NCBI GenBank assembly: GCA_903813345.2 | Contig: CAIIXF020000009.1 | Coordinates: 21,417,759-21,481,758, forward strand | Length of the DNA stretch: 64,000 nucleotides | From: Owenia fusiformis | Taxonomy: Eukaryota > Annelida > Polychaeta > Sabellida > Oweniidae | Direction of reading: 5' to 3' | Shown here: in pieces, positions 47,801 through 59,414 of the stretch | How positions within the stretch are numbered: the stretch's first letter is position 1 | How the letters are laid out: every line of letters starts with the position of its first letter | Made by a program: the position numbers and the translations under genes | The notes under the pieces: generated by a model | Databases searched by the model: none | What the model saw: only the letters and a program-made list of their open reading frames with translations | Told to the model about the DNA's origin: nothing

Positions 47801-50800
47801 CATGTTTCTTTTTCTGCTGGAACTCCAAAAGTATGAAAGCAATTATATGTTGATATTTCAAAAACCAGTAATTTGAAGCTATTTATACAAGGAGCGATCC
47901 ATATATTCTGATAAAAATGCTCTCATTTTGTGACTTTTTCACATATCCCTTCATTTTTTCAGAACATTTAGATTATGTTATTACATGTACAATGCTGCAC
48001 TATTATAGCTATTTCTTAAATTAATTTTGAGATAAGGTTGCCATGGTAACTTGTAGGCAGGTTTTTGTCTCTTGAAACTCCCAGAAGGTCATTTGTGCTT
48101 TCCAGTTTCTTGGGAATCTCATCGAAGAAAAATATTATTGGCTGTTTCAAAGGGGGTCACCCAATTTACCCCCCCTGGTGAAGCCCAAGCATATGTTAAT
48201 TGTAGATTACTCATACTGATGATATTACTAATTTCATTTTTCATGTCTATGCTGTCTGTTTTGTAATTGTGCTCGCCTGATTCTTGTTATTGGTTTTGTG
48301 ATTATAATGAGATTAAATTTTGTACTTTCAGTTACGTGAGACGGATGCAAATCTCGGTAAAAGTTCCCGTGTGCTCTCAGGCATGATGCGCAGGTTTGTT
48401 GAATACTGCTTTAATATCCATTAATTCAAACTCAAAAAGTCTTGTCAGTACTTATACAATTAGAATTCCTATAACATCTGAACATTGCATATAATGACAA
48501 ATGCAATAAACACTGTTCCACAACTAGTTACTTTGATGGAACGTCAATGTAACAATATGGATGAACTTCCTGGATACGAGTTTTTTGTTTTCTTGATTTA
48601 AACTCACGTTTAAATTGATTCACAAATGACAATTATAAAAGTTCGGTATTTACATAACAAGTTAACTAACCCCTCTGCAACTAATATAGAATAAAGTACA
48701 AAACCAATCTTCTGTTTGGATCAAGTAGAACTTTATTAAGATTACGTAACATTACGTACACTAATAGTTGTTTACAAATTTTAGTTTCTACCCCTACACT
48801 AACAAACTACTTACTAATCTTCTACTTAGATAAGCAAAGCTATTTCCAGAGTTGAATGCGATGTTGAACTTTTAATCTCACTATTTACAGATTGTGCTAT
48901 AGCTAGTGATAATTGAGTGTCATAAACAATAATGATCATTGCTGTGAAGGGTGGGTGGGTGGAAATTCAAGATTCAATTATCATGCTAAGTCTTGACAGC
49001 TAGAACAAGAAGCAACTAACTAAACTGGTCTCCTGGCCATATGGCTAGGAAGACTGAAACAAGATATCCGCCCTTACAGTAAATTGCAGGGAACATATTT
49101 AATCCAATGAATAGGACAATAATAAATGCTAAGACACTGATCAGCAGGTCAGTATTACCTTACATAATTTGCTCATACTTTAAATTAAGTTTAATTACTT
49201 AAACTTTTAAATTACTCATTTTGCAGATTATCATTTGGCACAAAGTTAGACAATATAGTCTAGCTTTTTTTCTCGCTCATTTGGAATTTGATTTTTAAAT
49301 TAAGCTGTAATTCATGCATTTAGACCATCGCTTTTGTTAAATTGAGGTAAGTCGTCAAAGTAACATACATTGGTAATATAATGGAGCTTCGTCATTGTAA
49401 CAAAAGTGAGGGGTATATTTATCCCTTTACGTTTATTGCTATTTTTTATTTTGACGTTTGCTTTGCACGTGTTGAGATTCACTCAAAATATTATAAGTTA
49501 TTATGTGTGTCATTAATTTTCTATGAATAAACTCCATTGGTGCAGTTATAGAGTCATAGAGTCGCAATATTGATGTGTTCGTAACTTTATTGATGCAAGT
49601 AGGGCCTTCGATGACGCCAATGTCAATAATTGTGACTAAAAGTACTTTAGATGTTTGTAGAGAAAATTCAATATTTTTCACAGTAAGATCAAATACAAGA
49701 CAATTTTGTAAAATATATATTGTCATTTGTAAATGTTTTTTTATCACACCATCGGTGGGATATATTCGTCATGATGACGTGATCGTGCTTGTGATCGTCC
49801 CCCTTTTTTGTCATTGCGATTTCAGGAAAACCTCTCTTCAGATTTTCTCCAAATTTGCACACACATGATAGAGGATATCAAGTTCTAGACCTGCTTAACT
49901 TTTGGGCGGCCATCTTTTTTTCTGGCGGCCATTTTGAAGGTTTTTCTATAAATTTTGTCATCGCCATTTCAGCAAAACCGCTTATCCCATTTTCTCCTAA
50001 TTCACACATGATAGAAGATATCAAGTTCTAGACCTGATTAACTTTTGGGCGGCTATCTTGTTTTCTGGCGTCCATTTTGAAGGTTTTCTATAAATCTTGA
50101 CATCGCAATTTCAGGAACACCACTCATCAGATTTTCTCTAAATTCACACACATATGATAGAGGATATCGAGTTCTAGAGCTGATTAACTTTTGGGTGGCC
50201 ATTTTGTTTTCTGGTGGCCATTTTGAAGGTTTTTCTATAAATCTTGTCATCGCCATTTCAGAAAACTCTGCTCATCAGATTTTCTCCAAATTCGCACACA
50301 TGATACAGGATATCAAGTTCTAGAGCTGATTAACTTTTGGGCGGCCATCCTGTTTTCTTGTGGCCATTTTGAAGGGTTTTAGATAAATCTTGTCATTGTC
50401 GGATTTTCTCCAAATTTGTACACATGATAGAGGATATCAAGTTCTAAAGCTGATTAACATTTGAGTGGCCATCTTGTTTTCTGGTGGCATTTTAAAGTTT
50501 TTTTGATGCTGTGATCTAGTTCATGTCATGTGCCATTTTAGTATTTCCTCAACTTCCAATACGCTCATACTGTTCCCAGTACTACATTGGGAAAATATTC
50601 AATAGTATTTCTATAATGTGGGGTTAACCATTATTTCTTTGATTAATCCCAAATTCTAGAAAAAAACAGATGAATGCAGCCCAAGTGAAAAAACAGCTTG
50701 CCATACCACTCTAGTAAACCACTTATAGACTACTAAATACTCTTATTAGTCTCAAATTAGTCGACCTGTTTTCGAACAAAAATACTCCACATGTTTGAAC

Positions 50801-51471
50801 ACCTGACAGTGCTTTTTGTGATACATTTTTCTTTTCTGCCAAAAAATAAACTGATCACTCACGTTGCAGTATGTGTTTTGCAAGGTCTGGCAAATGAGTC
50901 ACATTGCTTTAAAGACTATTGAGAGACTATTTAAAGATAATTAATGACAGTTTATTAGATATTAGCAAGAACTGAAAGTAAAGCCTTGCAATAGTTTGCT
51001 TCACAGTCATTAGCATTTAAACAAAAATGCCATGGTCATGGTAATTGGAATAATAGATGAATTAAAGATGACCATTAAAGATTCAATTGATCTTTTTAGA
51101 AAGCCCCACCTATTATAGTTAAAGAGCACTCTACTAATATTAAAAAGCAGATACCTACATGGTTAAGCTGCTCATCAAAATATGTTAACGGTGTCATCAT
51201 ATTTTGAACACACTCGTTTTAGGCGATATTGCATGCAAATCACAAGGAAAAAACTATTAAGCTCCTGAAAACCTGTGTTGGCCAAAGGGATTCCACATTG
51301 GTGCCATTTGGGGGTGTCAAATTTTGGCCACTACCTGTTATATACATGTCATTCACACATATTCTTTTCTCTTTCAGAATAATACAAAACCGATTGATTC
51401 TGGTTGTAATAGGACTCATAATATTGGTGATAATTGGACTTGGAATATATTTTGCCACAAAACGGACATAG
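38835..51471 (+). CDS. VTI1A: Vesicle SNARE Vti1a (8 exons, 220 aa)
   Basis: Exons: 38835-38928, 41759-41817, 44793-44903, 45171-45257, 45833-45917, 47173-47243, 48332-48393, 51378-51471; all GT..AG, 663 nt in phase. An in-frame TAG at 38817 precedes the ATG. Residues 1-95 are the N-terminal Habc region (YEQQYSTLSAEITSKIGRIP; EQMDLEVRELPSRDRQKYST), 118-185 the SNARE helix (LLDNTERLERSGKRLEQGYR), and 195-216 a C-terminal membrane anchor (LILVVIGLIILVIIG) with lumenal tail TKRT. It is a Qb-SNARE acting in fusion among trans-Golgi and endosomes. The likely ionic-layer residue is Q159 (DLSSQRETI); as I recall, mammalian Vti1a has Asp there. Length matches human (217 aa). Vti1a rather than Vti1b is chosen from LRETDANLGKSSR. 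Introns hold satellites, a minisatellite and mobile elements. Confidence 0.95.
39429..39698. mobile_element. 270-bp MITE with ATTATCCTACACTTA ends
   Basis: ATTATCCTACACTTAGTGTA at the left is mirrored at the right (TGTAAGTGTAGGATAAT). The interior has three direct copies of GGAGGATATCGTGACGATAT-like sequence, each ending ATACTCC. A GATAAGAGATA hairpin lies just outside on the left. In VTI1A intron 1. Confidence 0.6.
39836..40815 (+). repeat. ~140-bp satellite rich in AAGGTCA/TGACCTT, with dispersed-repeat tail
   Basis: About seven units in VTI1A intron 1. Each holds GATTTGACATTTGACCTTCA, ATGACCTTCTCAAGGTCAAA, and TTCAACTTGCTTCAAATTGA, followed by a T-run and CTCAGAAATTCAAATCTGAC. The array ends in GGTGGTGACATTTTGTCATG then TTAATGCCTTGT, the end module of the dispersed repeat. 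The same satellite, inverted, occupies the window end (63.44-64.0 kb). Confidence 0.85.
42106..42689. mobile_element. 584-bp nonautonomous mariner/Tc1-type MITE
   Basis: Inverted ends AGGTGTCCCAAAAAATGAGC with subterminal CACTTTTTGA..AGTATTA also inverted, in a TA-rich target. The ends resemble those of the 17841 element (GGTGTCCCAAAAAA), so both belong to related families. No transposase motif recognised. In VTI1A intron 2. Confidence 0.7.
43795..44323 (+). mobile_element. Satellite-bearing Helentron/HINE-like element, copy 1
   Basis: Starts with TTTTTTCATCACACCATCGG and ends with GATGGTGTGATCTCGTTCAC then GTCATGTGCC. The subterminal repeats ATCACACCATC (43805-43815) and GATGGTGTGAT (44294-44304) are perfect inverses. 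Between them are about three units of a ~160-bp repeat (TTTTGGCCAGCCATC, TGGTGGCCATTTTGAAG, TTCTCCAAATTCGCAC, GATATCAAGTTCTAGAGCTG). Subterminal inverted repeats around internal tandem repeats are typical of nonautonomous Helentrons; assignment is inference. In VTI1A intron 2. Confidence 0.6.
44941..45060 (+). repeat. Dispersed GGTGGTGACAT-type repeat, copy in VTI1A intron 3
   Basis: GTCACCATCACATATTGCTA, TTGTCTCCAACTTTTTTTGG, and a TCTGACACTTTGCATATTAA then TGCCTTAT end, as in the copy near 13431. Confidence 0.6.
45942..47160 (+). repeat. ~55-bp minisatellite filling VTI1A intron 5
   Basis: Roughly 22 units of the form TTCCACTAACTCTATGTAGT then ACATTGCATTCAATATACAG and GATATGTACTTTTAT. Two unit types alternate: one with AATATACAGGATATG and one with ATTTTCAAGATTTGTGCC, giving a loose higher-order pattern. 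The array ends 12 bp before the acceptor of exon 6, and the last unit's CACTAAC is placed like a branch point. Confidence 0.9.
49735..50534 (+). mobile_element. Satellite-bearing Helentron/HINE-like element, copy 2
   Basis: Same family and orientation as 43795: starts TTATCACACCATCGGTGGGA, ends GATGCTGTGATCTAGTTCAT then GTCATGTGCC. The inner repeats are about five ~160-bp units (GCGGCCATCTTGTTTTC, TTTTTCTATAAATCTTGTCA, GATATCAAGTTCTAGAGC). Unit number differs between the two copies. In VTI1A intron 7. Confidence 0.6.
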
Positions 51472-51569
51472 CATCTGCTTAGATTTGTACACAAATCAAA
51501 CAGACATCGACATGATATAAATTATATTGCAAGTCGGCAGTGACAGACAACTAGCATGAATCTGGGCCA

Positions 51570-51575
51570 AATAAA
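51570..51575 (+). terminator. Candidate poly(A) signal for VTI1A
   Basis: AATAAA 99 bp after the VTI1A stop codon. Confidence 0.45.
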
Positions 51576-52745
51576 AGCAAGACTTTCTGCACGCCAAGTC
51601 ATTTCCTATTCATCCTTGATGTCTGGTTAGCGTAATTCTATGTAAACATTGGGCTCTAACATCATTCGTGAGTTATCACTGCACTTCTCAGTTGTGAGTC
51701 TCAGCTATTCATTGTGCATTTGTGACATTCCAGGATTTGAGAGAATTCCATTAAAGAGGCTGTTGGATTTGCTGTACCCTGGCGATGCTTTATCTGATTT
51801 GTGATGATGCATCAACATATATTTAATCAAATGGAATTGAAGATATATAGATAAGATAATACAAACATCTGAGAACCATTAAGCAATGTCAGCTATTTAG
51901 TTCTGCAGACTAGCCAACGTCTGATGAGGTTTTGGGTCTGCTGTGTAAATAACATGATGGGCATTTAAATTTTTGACAAATTGTGTCATCAAAATTACAA
52001 TGGTCTTACAAGACCTAGACCTGTAATAAATACTTTGACATTTTTATCACCAAATTAATGTCATCTGTTTTTTAGAATACTAGTAAGTTTCCATACATTA
52101 AGTAAAAAATAAAAGTTGCACGAATTTGTGTATTTGAAAAATGAAGTAACTCAGTAACAACTGGATGATACAACTCTGAAGAAAAATAGGGACATTTATG
52201 GAGTTATTGGAAATAAAGTCAAGGTACATCTCTTATCATGTCTTTAAGACACATTACTCCCCAACCCCGCCATAAATTAATTTCAAAATAATGATAAATA
52301 ATAAATAAATTTCATCTGAAATATGTTTTCTTTCCTGATATTAACCAGGTTTAAACATTTAAAGCAACACATAAATTTGAGAAATCCTAAACCCAGCAAT
52401 GTGCTCAAGAAGGGGATCTTCTAAGACATGAAGTTAAATTGTTAGCTACATTTAGAGGATTACTCCATTTTAAAAAGTATTCAATTTAATAAAACTTTGT
52501 GAAAAATATCAGTTATACATGTATAATGAAAGTCCGATTAATTACAACCATTTTGTGATAACATCCTTCAGATTCAGAGGTCTCTTCTCAGTTCAAAATT
52601 AGGGGTAGGGGTAACATATATTACAATAAACTGGAAATTGTAAGATAATTTTAACCCTTTATCTTTCTCAATGACCCATACCTATAAATATGTTATACAC
52701 TGATACACCAGTGTGATACATCCTATACGTAGCGTATGCATTTCA

Positions 52746-53462
52746 AAAGGAGGAGGGAAGTTAGCGCAACAAATTTTGGACAGTCATATGTTGGATTTTG
52801 GCCATTTTCTGAGGATTTAAACAAGTGCATATGTTAGGCCAATGCATTACCTCCAGGAAAATCACTTCTAGAGATGAAAAATAATTTTGACTTTGAGACA
52901 TTGGGTAGATGCAAACAACCCAGCCACATGTTTTTTCTGAAATGTTTTCCTAATTTTTGACCCCTTCCATCCCTGCTTTTTAATTTTTCTTGCATCAATA
53001 TGTTGCATTTTGACACATAATTAACCACTGTAAAGGAATAAGTGATTCCTTCTGGGGTTTTAAAGATACCCATTATGGGTGACCAAACTTAGCTGAAAGC
53101 AATGATTTTTCCTATGGGAAAATAACATGGGAAATATTGTTTTCCACTTTATCTAAAAGGAATCATTTATTCCTTTTAAGGGATTAACTGTGTGTCAAAA
53201 TGCAACATATTGATGCAAGAAAAATTAAAAAAACAAGGATGGAAGGGGTTGAAAATCAGAAAAACATTTCAGAAAAAACATGTGGCTGGGTTGTTTGCAT
53301 CTACCCTGTCTCAAAGTCAAAATTATTTTATCATCTCTAGAAATGATTTTCCTGGAGGTAATGCATTCGCCTAACATATGCACCTGTTTAAATCCCCAGG
53401 AAATGGCCAAAATCAAACATATGACTGCCCAAAATCTGTTGCGCTAACTTCCCTCCTCCTTT
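52746..53462. mobile_element. 717-bp foldback element with ~290-bp arms
   Basis: The arms begin AAAGGAGGAGGGAAGTTAGC and its inverse and remain alignable for nearly 300 bp (TTTTGGCCATTT, ATGCATTACCTCCAGGAAAA, GATGAAAAATAATTTTGAC, TTGCATCAATATGTTGCATT). Both arms keep similar ORFs because they are copies of one sequence; lengths and frames differ, so coding is not supported. The loop is at about 53060-53150. Confidence 0.75.
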
Positions 53463-53814
53463 AAGTCAGGTGTGATGTATAAATGTGTTTATTGAGCAAA
53501 ATGGTTACATCCTATCCCTCATTTTGCTGCTATTTGAAGCATGAAATTGTCTAAAAATCATGTTTTAGGCAGGTTTTGGCACTTCCATAATTTTCTGTCA
53601 GTGTGTCAATGTTTATTTCAAACCTGTCAGTTTGGGATGGGCTTTACAATGGTATGAAGAATATAACATATAGAAAATGATATCCTAGCCTTAGAGGAAG
53701 TTGTGTGTAATTTATGACGTAATTCAAAGGAAAAATTCACATTAGTGAGTTTGTGAGACAATGTATTTAACCAATACTAACTTTTTTAAATTTTCATCTA
53801 TTTTTTAAGATTTC

Positions 53815-56085
53815 CGTTACACGGTATATGGCATACATTCATGGTTGCGCGGTATTTGTGATACGGGTGAATATTCCATACTCTCCTGCGGTATATGGCA
53901 TATTCCGCAAGTGAGTATGCGATATTCCGCAGTGAATATGCGATACATTGATTTCAGTGAATACCGATACTCACTTGCGGAATATGCCATACACTGCAGG
54001 TGAATATGGCATATACCGCAGGTGAAAACGTGATACAAAAAGCTTTGATTTGATTGGTTGCGAGAGTCGACTCTAAATGTAAAACTACGCTGGATTACCA
54101 ATAAAGTTAGTGCGTCGAGTACTAATATATGAATCCTGGATTGATTGAGTAAGTTTATTACGTGAGATTGGTGACTGATACTTCTGCTAAGTTAATATAT
54201 TCGATACACAGTACTGTTGATTCAGTAATCATTATCATAATTAATAAAATTTACTTGTTCGTTCAATCGATGCAATTGACAATTGCGTACTTCCGTATCA
54301 CGTTTCATTGGTTAGTATGTATGCCATATACCGCAGGTGAATCTGGCATACACCGCAAGTGAATATGCCATATTCGTTGCGGAATATGACATATTTTTGT
54401 ATCGTGTTTACCGCGTAATAATTTCCACGAGTTATTCACAATATTTATACCATGTGCCTCCAAGAGTTTAGTAATATCATACAAAATTTTGAAAATGTTA
54501 TAATTGATAAAGGACTATGCATCTTTTTTCTTTACAGAGGGTACTAGTTTCTTAAATCTGCATTGTCGAGATTTAAAATATTGGTTTCCATGGTGATTGT
54601 ATACGATGCGAAACATTCGAACATTTTAAGCACATAGAAACGTATTACCATAGAAATGACGTTTTACGAGCATGAAAAATGCGTTTTGATACAAAAGATT
54701 AGACATAATTTTTGGGATAGTGTCATATTTACACCTTCCTACGCCCCTGAGTGAAAGTCTTGTAAAGACGATTGTAAATGATATAGATTCATACGTCAAC
54801 GATCTTACGTTCATTTGAAGGTATAAACACCATGACTCAGTGTTAAGGATGACGGTGGAAATCAAATAACAAATAATTTAATAGACGTCTGTGTGAACTC
54901 AGTCAATGTTCGGACCATCTACTGCTCTAAACGTAGGATAAATCATTCAGATACTGTAGTTGCTTTATACATGGAACTTATCCTTTCGGCAAAGGAATAT
55001 ACAGGGTGACACAACTTTCAACCTCTAATTTTAAAGCCAGTTTATCGTCATGCTTGTTGAATATTGAAGTTATATATAAAGGCAATCTAGAAAAAGGAAG
55101 TAAATGAAATTTTTAACGTTTTTGACAATTTGCTCGAAGGAAATGCCATACAGGTGTATCTTTAAATCAGAAAGTTGTTTATGCTGTATATGTATTGTTT
55201 ATACCGCCGTTTTACCCACTGAACACTTTCCACACACGAAGTAAGAACTTCCCATCACAATTGAGTTATTCTTCTAAATGGTTCAATTTTTGTGATGTAT
55301 ACGGAGCATCAGTTCTTTAGCTGTTTATATGCAGGATAAACACACGAAATCCGAACTTCACACTGCACAACCCTTAGCATTTTTAAATGCAAATAGTTGT
55401 AACAGTCTTATCTAGACTTATTCAGTTTTGCTATTCATTTTTAAAGTCACATTAGATTGGATATATTCATATGCGATTCCTAATATGTGCACCCGTGTAC
55501 AATAATGTGGCTATATCCATTTTGTTGTTATTGTAGCAAGGTACCTGTTAATGACTCTTGTTAAGACAATTAAAGAGACGCTCATGTTAGGGCACTGTTG
55601 CTCCTACCAATAATAACAGTTAACTACACACATTAATAAAATCAAATACTTAGCACTATGTGTACTTCCATACAATATTTAGTACCAATTTTGACAATGT
55701 AATGCCTGATCAAGGCCAGGCAAATAATATGTATGTCATATTCCGCAACGAATATGGTATATTCACTTGCAGTGTATGACTGGTTCACCTGCGGTAAATG
55801 GCAGATTGGACAGGAGTTTATAAATTATTAGACTCCAGATTGATAATTCGTTCCAACCAAACCTTTATCGCGTTTTTACCTGCGGTATATGACATATCCG
55901 CAGTTATGGTGAGTATGACATATCATGTTCCGCAAGTTAGTATCGGGTATTCACTGAAATCAATGTATGGTATATTCACTGCGGAATATGCCATACTCAC
56001 CTGCGGAATACGCAATATATCGCAGGTGAGTATGACATATTCGCCCGTATCACAAATACCGCACAGTAATGAATACAGAACTATG
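53815..56085. mobile_element. 2.3-kb element with inverted arrays of GCGGAATATGGCATA motifs
   Basis: The left block (53815-54030 and 54315-54420) and the right block (55735-56070) are mirror images: GCGGTATTTGTGATACGGGT near the left edge pairs with ACCCGTATCACAAATACCGC-like sequence at the right edge. Both blocks are arrays of short motifs (CCGCAGGTGAATATG, GGCATATTCCGCAAGTGAG). The core (54.42-55.73 kb) is unique AT-rich DNA without a gene. Exact ends and TSD were not resolved. Confidence 0.55.
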
Positions 56086-56127
56086 CACACAGTTTGAAAC
56101 CCTGACAAACTGCGCGCATATTTAAAA

Positions 56128-56173
56128 ATGGCAGACGGGGAGGACACGACTCCCATAAGGATGAAAAGTATTG
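56128..56173 (+). other. Possible isolated first coding exon
   Basis: AAAAATGG context, then an open frame MADGEDTTPIRMKSI followed by a good donor, G|GTTAGT. Composition (acidic, then basic) is protein-like, and the GC content is above its surroundings. No following exon was recognised downstream to the window end, so this may be a chance ORF or the start of a gene whose other exons are unfamiliar. Confidence 0.25.
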
Positions 56174-58537
56174 GTTAGTTTTCAGACATTACCATTATGT
56201 TGAGTCTAGCTTACTTTACAAATAGCACACGATTTTTTTCCTGGTGTAAACCTAGTTATCTCAATATAAGGTTCCTAAGGAGCATTCGTGTTCAAAATAT
56301 AGTGTTGTGTCATATAATGTCTGTTTGTCGTAGTTTGAAGTTTCAGCCCTTGTGTTTCCATATACTGAAAGATACAGGATTGCTGCATATAGTTTAAGTA
56401 ATATAATTACTTTCTATTTCTGTGAAAAGCGCGACATCATAACTTATGTGTCGGTAATCGAAAAACCGATGACAAATTTTTATTAATCTGCTTATATTTT
56501 AAAACCTTAAAACGTTCATCTAGACATAACTTTCGCTATCACATGGTAGAATCACATAATCGCCACCGAATGGACTTTTGAAACTATAAATCAATGGAGA
56601 ATAAATGTCTTAAAATGACGTTTGAAATCACTTGTATGATGCATGCAATGTCGATATGCGCGCAGTTTGTTAGTGTTACAAACTGCGTGCATAAACTATG
56701 CACGCAGTTTGGATACGGCGGCGTGTCATCGTATACTCTATATACCCGATAAAGGGTGATATGAGAAGGTGATGACATATTTATATCGTCGTTATGGTCT
56801 CCAGCTTTTTGTTGACGGTGGTATGTGTTCAGTGATCTGCCTGTAACAAATGGCAAGTCGTGACATTTTGCATGTTAATGCCTTGTTTCTTTTGACATTA
56901 TCATGTTCAAGTTTTTGCCACGTTTTCAAGATATTTCAATGTAAATTTGGAATTTTTAAACTGACATTTCTTAATTCTAAAATGGTAAAAGTTGCACATT
57001 AGGATGTAGGTTTGTGGGTCAACATTGTTATGTTTATACTACGATCTCATAACAGCATCATCTCTTGTAAACGTGTTCAAAATATATATCAATGAAACTG
57101 GAAATCAAGATTTCACGTCAGACATTGAAGTACTGAAATAAGAAAGTAGTGTGAATATCTACACTGATTAACAGAGTTAATGAAATACGAAAATCTGAAT
57201 TTATGGATAATAATGCATTTGCGGCGCTTAAGAACTTTATACTGATGGGATGGGCCTAATATACATGTAAAAACAACTTAAATCACAGGAGAATTTGTTG
57301 TTGTTTGATCAAAGTTACTTGATTAAACCTTGGAATAAAGTCACCCAGATTAAACCAACCTTTTTGTATCCAGAAGATATACATATACGTAGGTCCCTGA
57401 AATTATCAACAATTTTCGCATCGTCCCCCAGATTGTGCGTCCTCATTTGAATTTTTGCCAAAAAACTTCAAAGTCTACTTGTACAGATGAAGGCAGTTGA
57501 ATACAGCTTACTCTCAAGAGAAATTTAGTTAAGATAGACCGAAGAGCAGGGGCAATATTGTCCAAATTCATTAGTCCGATTTTTAAATTTTTAGGCTGAG
57601 AAAATTGGACTGGTATTTAATTCACATTATATCTTTTTTCAAAAATAGAATCAGGCGTTGTAAGAAGAATAGTGGCACTAGTCTTAAAAAGATTGCTTTC
57701 AGTAGTGCAGTATTTTCTCTATTCGATCTATAAGATCATACTCTCCAGAATACAACTATATACCAATTGAATCCAATTCAGTTTGTCTCAGTAGTATACT
57801 TGTTAATGGATTGCATATGTTCCATGATTCCATATGATGTTAGTGCATTGTCAAATTAATTATGAAAAAGTCGTAAGATGAAAAAGGAAAACAACTACTT
57901 CACGAAATAAAAAATGTTGACGTTTCTTTCGCAAATTTTTTTTATGCAAAGTTACCCTTTGGGAAAAGTGAAGCATTTTTATCATGACATGTCCGTTAGC
58001 TGGAATGTAGGTACAGTTGTCGTCATCTTTTTGCAATGATAACCTACCATTTCTTCTACAAAATTATTTATTTGGTTTATCTGAAGGAAAATTTCGTCAA
58101 ATGACTTACTCAGATAAGGCGTTTACCACCCCAGCCATTGTCTCATAAGGTACAATAATTAGAGATGTTTTGCCAGAATTGATATTAGTTCTTTGTCCTC
58201 TCACTCTGTCGTCATCTGTTTATGGTTAAACAACAGTTGATATAGAACAACGTTTCTGTTAATGATCCCCTACTTGTTATTGTTAAACGCATCACTCATG
58301 TGGTACACAAAATATTATATTATAACATAAAAATTATTTTGATCAAAATATATAATTTTATTGGAAATTAAAGTTTTCCATGCTATTAAATAGCACTGAC
58401 TTGTAATACATTATCATTTGAAATCACTTAAAAGTGAAATTGATAAACATACACTATCGCTTTTTTACGTGAAGCTTTCACGACAGCATACAAGTATATA
58501 CAGCTGTACATGTAAAAAAACATAGCGCTTGTTGTTG
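56174..58537. other. Intergenic, mostly unassigned
   Basis: Contains a cluster of inverted AAACTGCGTGCAT motifs (56090-56120, 56660-56712), a copy of the dispersed GTGACAT repeat (56768-56886), and about 1.6 kb of AT-rich DNA in which nothing could be assigned. An AATAAA on the minus strand (58357-58362) lies 176 bp downstream of the MGC ORF. Confidence 0.4.
56768..56886 (+). repeat. Dispersed GGTGGTGACAT-type repeat, copy
   Basis: AGGTGATGACATATTTATAT, TATGGTCTCCAGCTTTTTGT, ending GTCGTGACATTTTGCATGTT then AATGCCTTGTTT; same family as 13431. Confidence 0.6.
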
Positions 58538-58840
58538 TTACGACGTTCTTAGATCAAATGTTTTTGTATTGAAACTTGTCATATTATTGTTTATGAATTG
58601 TTGTTTTGGTTTTCCAAGTCTTTCGTAAAGGTGGCATTCGTTGTCCCATGCTGGTTCATGGGCATATCGCGGATCATTAAAGAGCGATGGAAAATCTATG
58701 ATCTCCGTCAGTACATCCGCTACAGCTAATCTTGTTTTTGGCAAGACGACAGGTGAATCATAAATATGCGAATCATCTATATCGTCACGTTGAGTCTTTT
58801 CTAAAGTAACGACCTTCTCTTTGGTAGGAATACAGCCCAT
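58538..58840 (-). CDS. Putative 100-aa protein with N-myristoylation-type MGC start
   Basis: An uninterrupted ORF starts MGCIPTKEKVVTLEKTQRDD and ends TFDLRTS. Glycine at position 2 with Cys3 and Thr6 fits an N-myristoylation/palmitoylation signal, suggesting a membrane-tethered cytosolic protein. IYDSP (27-31) could be a phosphotyrosine motif. Residues 45-78 contain a compact, complex-composition stretch (IIDFPSLFNDPRYAHEPAW). Composition is far from that of the surrounding AT-rich chance ORFs. ATG context is GACATGG; an in-frame TGA lies 24 codons upstream. No signal peptide or membrane segment. It may be a complete single-exon gene or a first exon; a donor-like CCAGAG|GTAAGC on the same strand at about 59196 could belong to an upstream noncoding exon. 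Family not recognised. Confidence 0.45.
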   Translation of the reverse strand: MGCIPTKEKVVTLEKTQRDDIDDSHIYDSPVVLPKTRLAVADVLTEIIDFPSLFNDPRYAHEPAWDNECHLYERLGKPKQQFINNNMTSFNTKTFDLRTS

Positions 58841-59414
58841 GTCTCTGGTGTGTTTTATTTTCTGGTGTGAATTATGTCGACCTCTCCGATATGTCGAGAA
58901 TTCCTGCAGTCACTCCACCTTTGCTCAATGTTTTAATTTTTGAAGTTCTGAAAAACAATACAGAATACCATTTAATTTCATTTATTTTATTTTTATCTGT
59001 TTTAAGATACCATTATAGATACAGTTTAATATGCTATTCTTATTTTAACATGTTTGTGTGTCAACCAAAATTTGTATTTATATATTTTTTAGTCTTTTAA
59101 TGCATCATCTAAATTCAAATGTGTTCATTTAAAATAAGTATCAGTGCCTTAAAATCTTTCAATTTTTCTTGCACAAAACATTTATAAAATGCTTACCTCT
59201 GGTGAATAAGTGATCACAGTATTTTTTTTCAGAATTGAATTTTTATGGCTTCTAGTTCTTCTCTCCTTGCTACAAGTGGAATGTTTTCATTCTCTGGATG
59301 ATCTGTGTTTATATAGCATCGCTACCAGATCCATTGACATCATCAACCATTTTTACAAATTATCACCTTCTTACTCTTCTGACGTAGGTTATTATGATAG
59401 TTCAGTACGTGTAC

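Noticed and set aside
52834-53374. Two similar ORFs (79 and 60 codons) in the foldback element
   Set aside because: They are the two arms of one inverted repeat; the frames diverge through indels and no selection on protein is apparent.
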